Part shown: positions 6,590 through 7,440 of the stretch, one piece after another
How the letters are laid out: every line of letters begins with the position of its first letter
Numbering within the stretch: position 1 is the first letter of the stretch
Assembly (NCBI GenBank): GCA_902490355.1
Contig: CABUDN010000122.1
Coordinates: 1-7,440, forward strand
DNA length: 7,440 nucleotides
From: an uncultured Oscillibacter sp.
Lineage (GTDB): Bacteria; Bacillota; Clostridia; Oscillospirales; Oscillospiraceae
Direction of reading: 5' to 3'
Notes under the pieces: model-generated
Told to the model about the DNA's origin: nothing
Databases searched by the model: none
The model's input: the letters and a program-made list of their open reading frames with translations, nothing else
Position numbers and translations under genes: made by a program

Positions 6590-7096
6590 ATGGCAAAGAA
6601 TAAAGAGGAAAAAACCAACGTCATGCGGATTCTGGACCAGAAAAAGATCCCCTATACCGCGCGGTTTTATGAAGAGAGCGAAGGCCCGGAGGGAACGCGG
6701 GAATACGGCGTGCACATCGCCCAGACTCTGGGACAGGACCCGGCCCGGGGCTTCAAGACCCTGGTGGCCCGGGGCGCTTCCGGCGGCATCTATGTGTTTG
6801 AAGTGCCTGCCGCGGAGAATCTGGACCTGAAGAAAGCCGCCCGGGCGGCGGGTGAAAAATCCGTGGAACTGCTGCATGTGGCGGAAATCAACGCCGTCAC
6901 CGGCTATATCCGGGGCGGATGCAGTCCCGTGGGAATGAAGAAGGCCTATCCGGTGATCTTCCACCAGACGGCTCTGGAGTATGAAACCATTTATATTTCG
7001 GGCGGACGCATCGGCGCCCAGGTGGAAGCGGCCCCCGGAGATCTCATCCGGCTGCTGCGGGCGCAGACGGCGGATATCATTGTAAACAAAGCCTGA
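6590..7096 (+). CDS. ybaK: YbaK/EbsC family Cys-tRNA(Pro)/aminoacyl-tRNA deacylase
   Basis: YbaK proteins hydrolyse mischarged tRNA in trans, classically Cys-tRNA(Pro) made in error by prolyl-tRNA synthetase, and act in the cytoplasm. The 168-residue product is of normal length and covers the whole domain: MRILDQKKIPYTARFYEE at the start, FKTLVARG with K56 (equivalent to the essential lysine of E. coli YbaK), and the signature GGCSPVGMKK (109-118). The end, GRIGAQVEAAPGDLIRLL, is also typical. GGAGGAAG (6576-6583) precedes ATG 6590. The frame stays open upstream to 6494, but that stretch overlaps the preceding gene and is not family-like. It lies 32 bases after the DHHW gene and is probably co-transcribed, without an obvious functional tie. 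Exact tRNA specificity cannot be read from the sequence. Confidence 0.94.
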   Translation: MAKNKEEKTNVMRILDQKKIPYTARFYEESEGPEGTREYGVHIAQTLGQDPARGFKTLVARGASGGIYVFEVPAAENLDLKKAARAAGEKSVELLHVAEINAVTGYIRGGCSPVGMKKAYPVIFHQTALEYETIYISGGRIGAQVEAAPGDLIRLLRAQTADIIVNKA

Positions 7097-7123
7097 TCTT
7101 ACGCATCGGCGCACAGCGTATGG

Positions 7124-7141
7124 CCCGGCAGAACTGCCGGG
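7124..7141 (+). promoter_or_regulatory. Hairpin just upstream of the uvrA ribosome binding site
   Basis: CCCGGCA (7124-7130), loop GAAC, TGCCGGG (7135-7141): a perfect 7-bp GC-rich stem with a 4-base loop. No T-run follows, so it is not a standard terminator. The purine-rich AGAAGGAG (7142-7149) that should serve uvrA begins at the very next base, so the hairpin could influence ribosome access or stabilise a processed 5' end. The role is inferred. Confidence 0.45.
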
Positions 7142-7162
7142 AGAAGGAGAAACCAAACACGT

Positions 7163-7393
7163 ATGCAGGATAAAATTGTTGTCAAAGGAGCCCGGGCCAA
7201 TAATCTCAAGAATATCGACGTCACCATCCCCCGGGACAAGCTGGTGGTGATGACGGGACTTTCCGGTTCGGGCAAGTCCTCCCTGGCCTTTGATACCATT
7301 TACGCCGAGGGCCAGCGGCGGTATGTGGAAAGTCTGAGCTCCTATGCCCGGATGTTCCTGGGGCAGATGGAAAAGCCGGATGTGGATTATATC
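7163..7393 (+). CDS. uvrA: UvrABC excinuclease subunit A (UvrA), N-terminal fragment
   Basis: UvrA is the ABC-type ATPase dimer that finds DNA damage and loads UvrB. Only the first 77 residues are genomic here; full-length proteins are roughly 940. The opening (MQDKIVVKGARANNLKNIDV) and the first Walker A, GLSGSGKSS (32-40), are unmistakable, followed by AFDTIYAEGQRRYVESLSSY and MFLGQMEKPDVDYI. UvrA proteins normally continue EGLSPAI, but here the sequence switches to adapter at 7394. The frame stays open to the window edge, adding 15 artificial residues (RSEERRVGKECRSRW) that should not be annotated as protein. AAGGAG at 7144-7149 is about 13 bases before ATG 7163, rather far, but no other in-frame start is available nearby. 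It follows ybaK by 66 bases. Confidence 0.95.
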
Positions 7394-7440
7394 AGATCGG
7401 AAGAGCGTCGTGTAGGGAAAGAGTGTAGATCTCGGTGGTC
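7394..7440. other. Illumina TruSeq universal adapter (sequencing artefact)
   Basis: From AGATCGGAAGAGC (7394-7406) to the window edge, all 47 bases match the reverse complement of the Illumina TruSeq universal adapter as I know it, including GTCGTGTAGGGAAAGAG (7408-7424) and the ATCTCGGTGGTC end (7429-7440). The join is exactly where uvrA loses its expected sequence. This is library adapter retained at a contig end, not biological DNA. The match is from memory but is long and exact. Confidence 0.97.

Noticed and set aside
5505..6596. 363-codon minus-strand frame opposite the DHHW gene
   Set aside because: It has the same antisense shadow character, with no domain or ribosome binding site support.
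1..7440. CRISPR array, tRNA, rRNA, insertion sequence or prophage
   Set aside because: No regularly spaced repeats, cloverleaf, rRNA-like stretch, transposase or phage gene was seen in the window.

Overview
The window is ordinary chromosomal DNA from a GC-rich, low-salinity-type Firmicute. Strong AGGAGG-type ribosome binding sites, GTG starts, heavy use of G/C at third codon positions, and the gene set suggest a gut clostridium of the Oscillospiraceae kind (Flavonifractor/Oscillibacter-like). This placement is a judgement from protein style and codon use, not from a marker-gene search. All convincing genes lie on the + strand, with short gaps, and probably form one or two transcription units.

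Layout: 1-338 is a more AT-rich non-coding leader. It holds a terminator-like inverted repeat (27-80 plus a T-run), a possible decayed minus-strand micro-ORF, and two sigma70-type promoter candidates pointing at the first gene. Next come radC (339-1013, JAMM-domain protein) and uvrB (best start GTG 1057, end 3030; excinuclease subunit B). After a 125-base gap comes a three-gene membrane/envelope block: an unrecognised three-helix membrane protein with a large outer domain (3156-3914), an MBOAT O-acyltransferase (3939-5351) and a DHHW/AlgX-like SGNH protein (5367-6557). The block is followed by a YbaK-family aminoacyl-tRNA deacylase (6590-7096) and the first 77 codons of uvrA (7163-7393).

How they work together: UvrA and UvrB are the damage-recognition half of nucleotide excision repair, and here they are separated by the envelope block and ybaK. 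The MBOAT plus DHHW pair matches the layout of known export-and-transfer O-acetylation systems (AlgI with AlgJ/AlgX, PatA with PatB). In these, a membrane acyltransferase passes an acyl group across the membrane and an extracytoplasmic SGNH protein places it on a cell-surface polymer. The unrecognised membrane protein just upstream may be part of the same machine. That is the best candidate for new biology here, although the pair itself is a known type.

The last 47 bases (7394-7440) are not genomic. They match the Illumina TruSeq universal adapter, joined in frame to uvrA, so the uvrA reading frame ends in an artificial tail. The window therefore ends at an assembly artefact.
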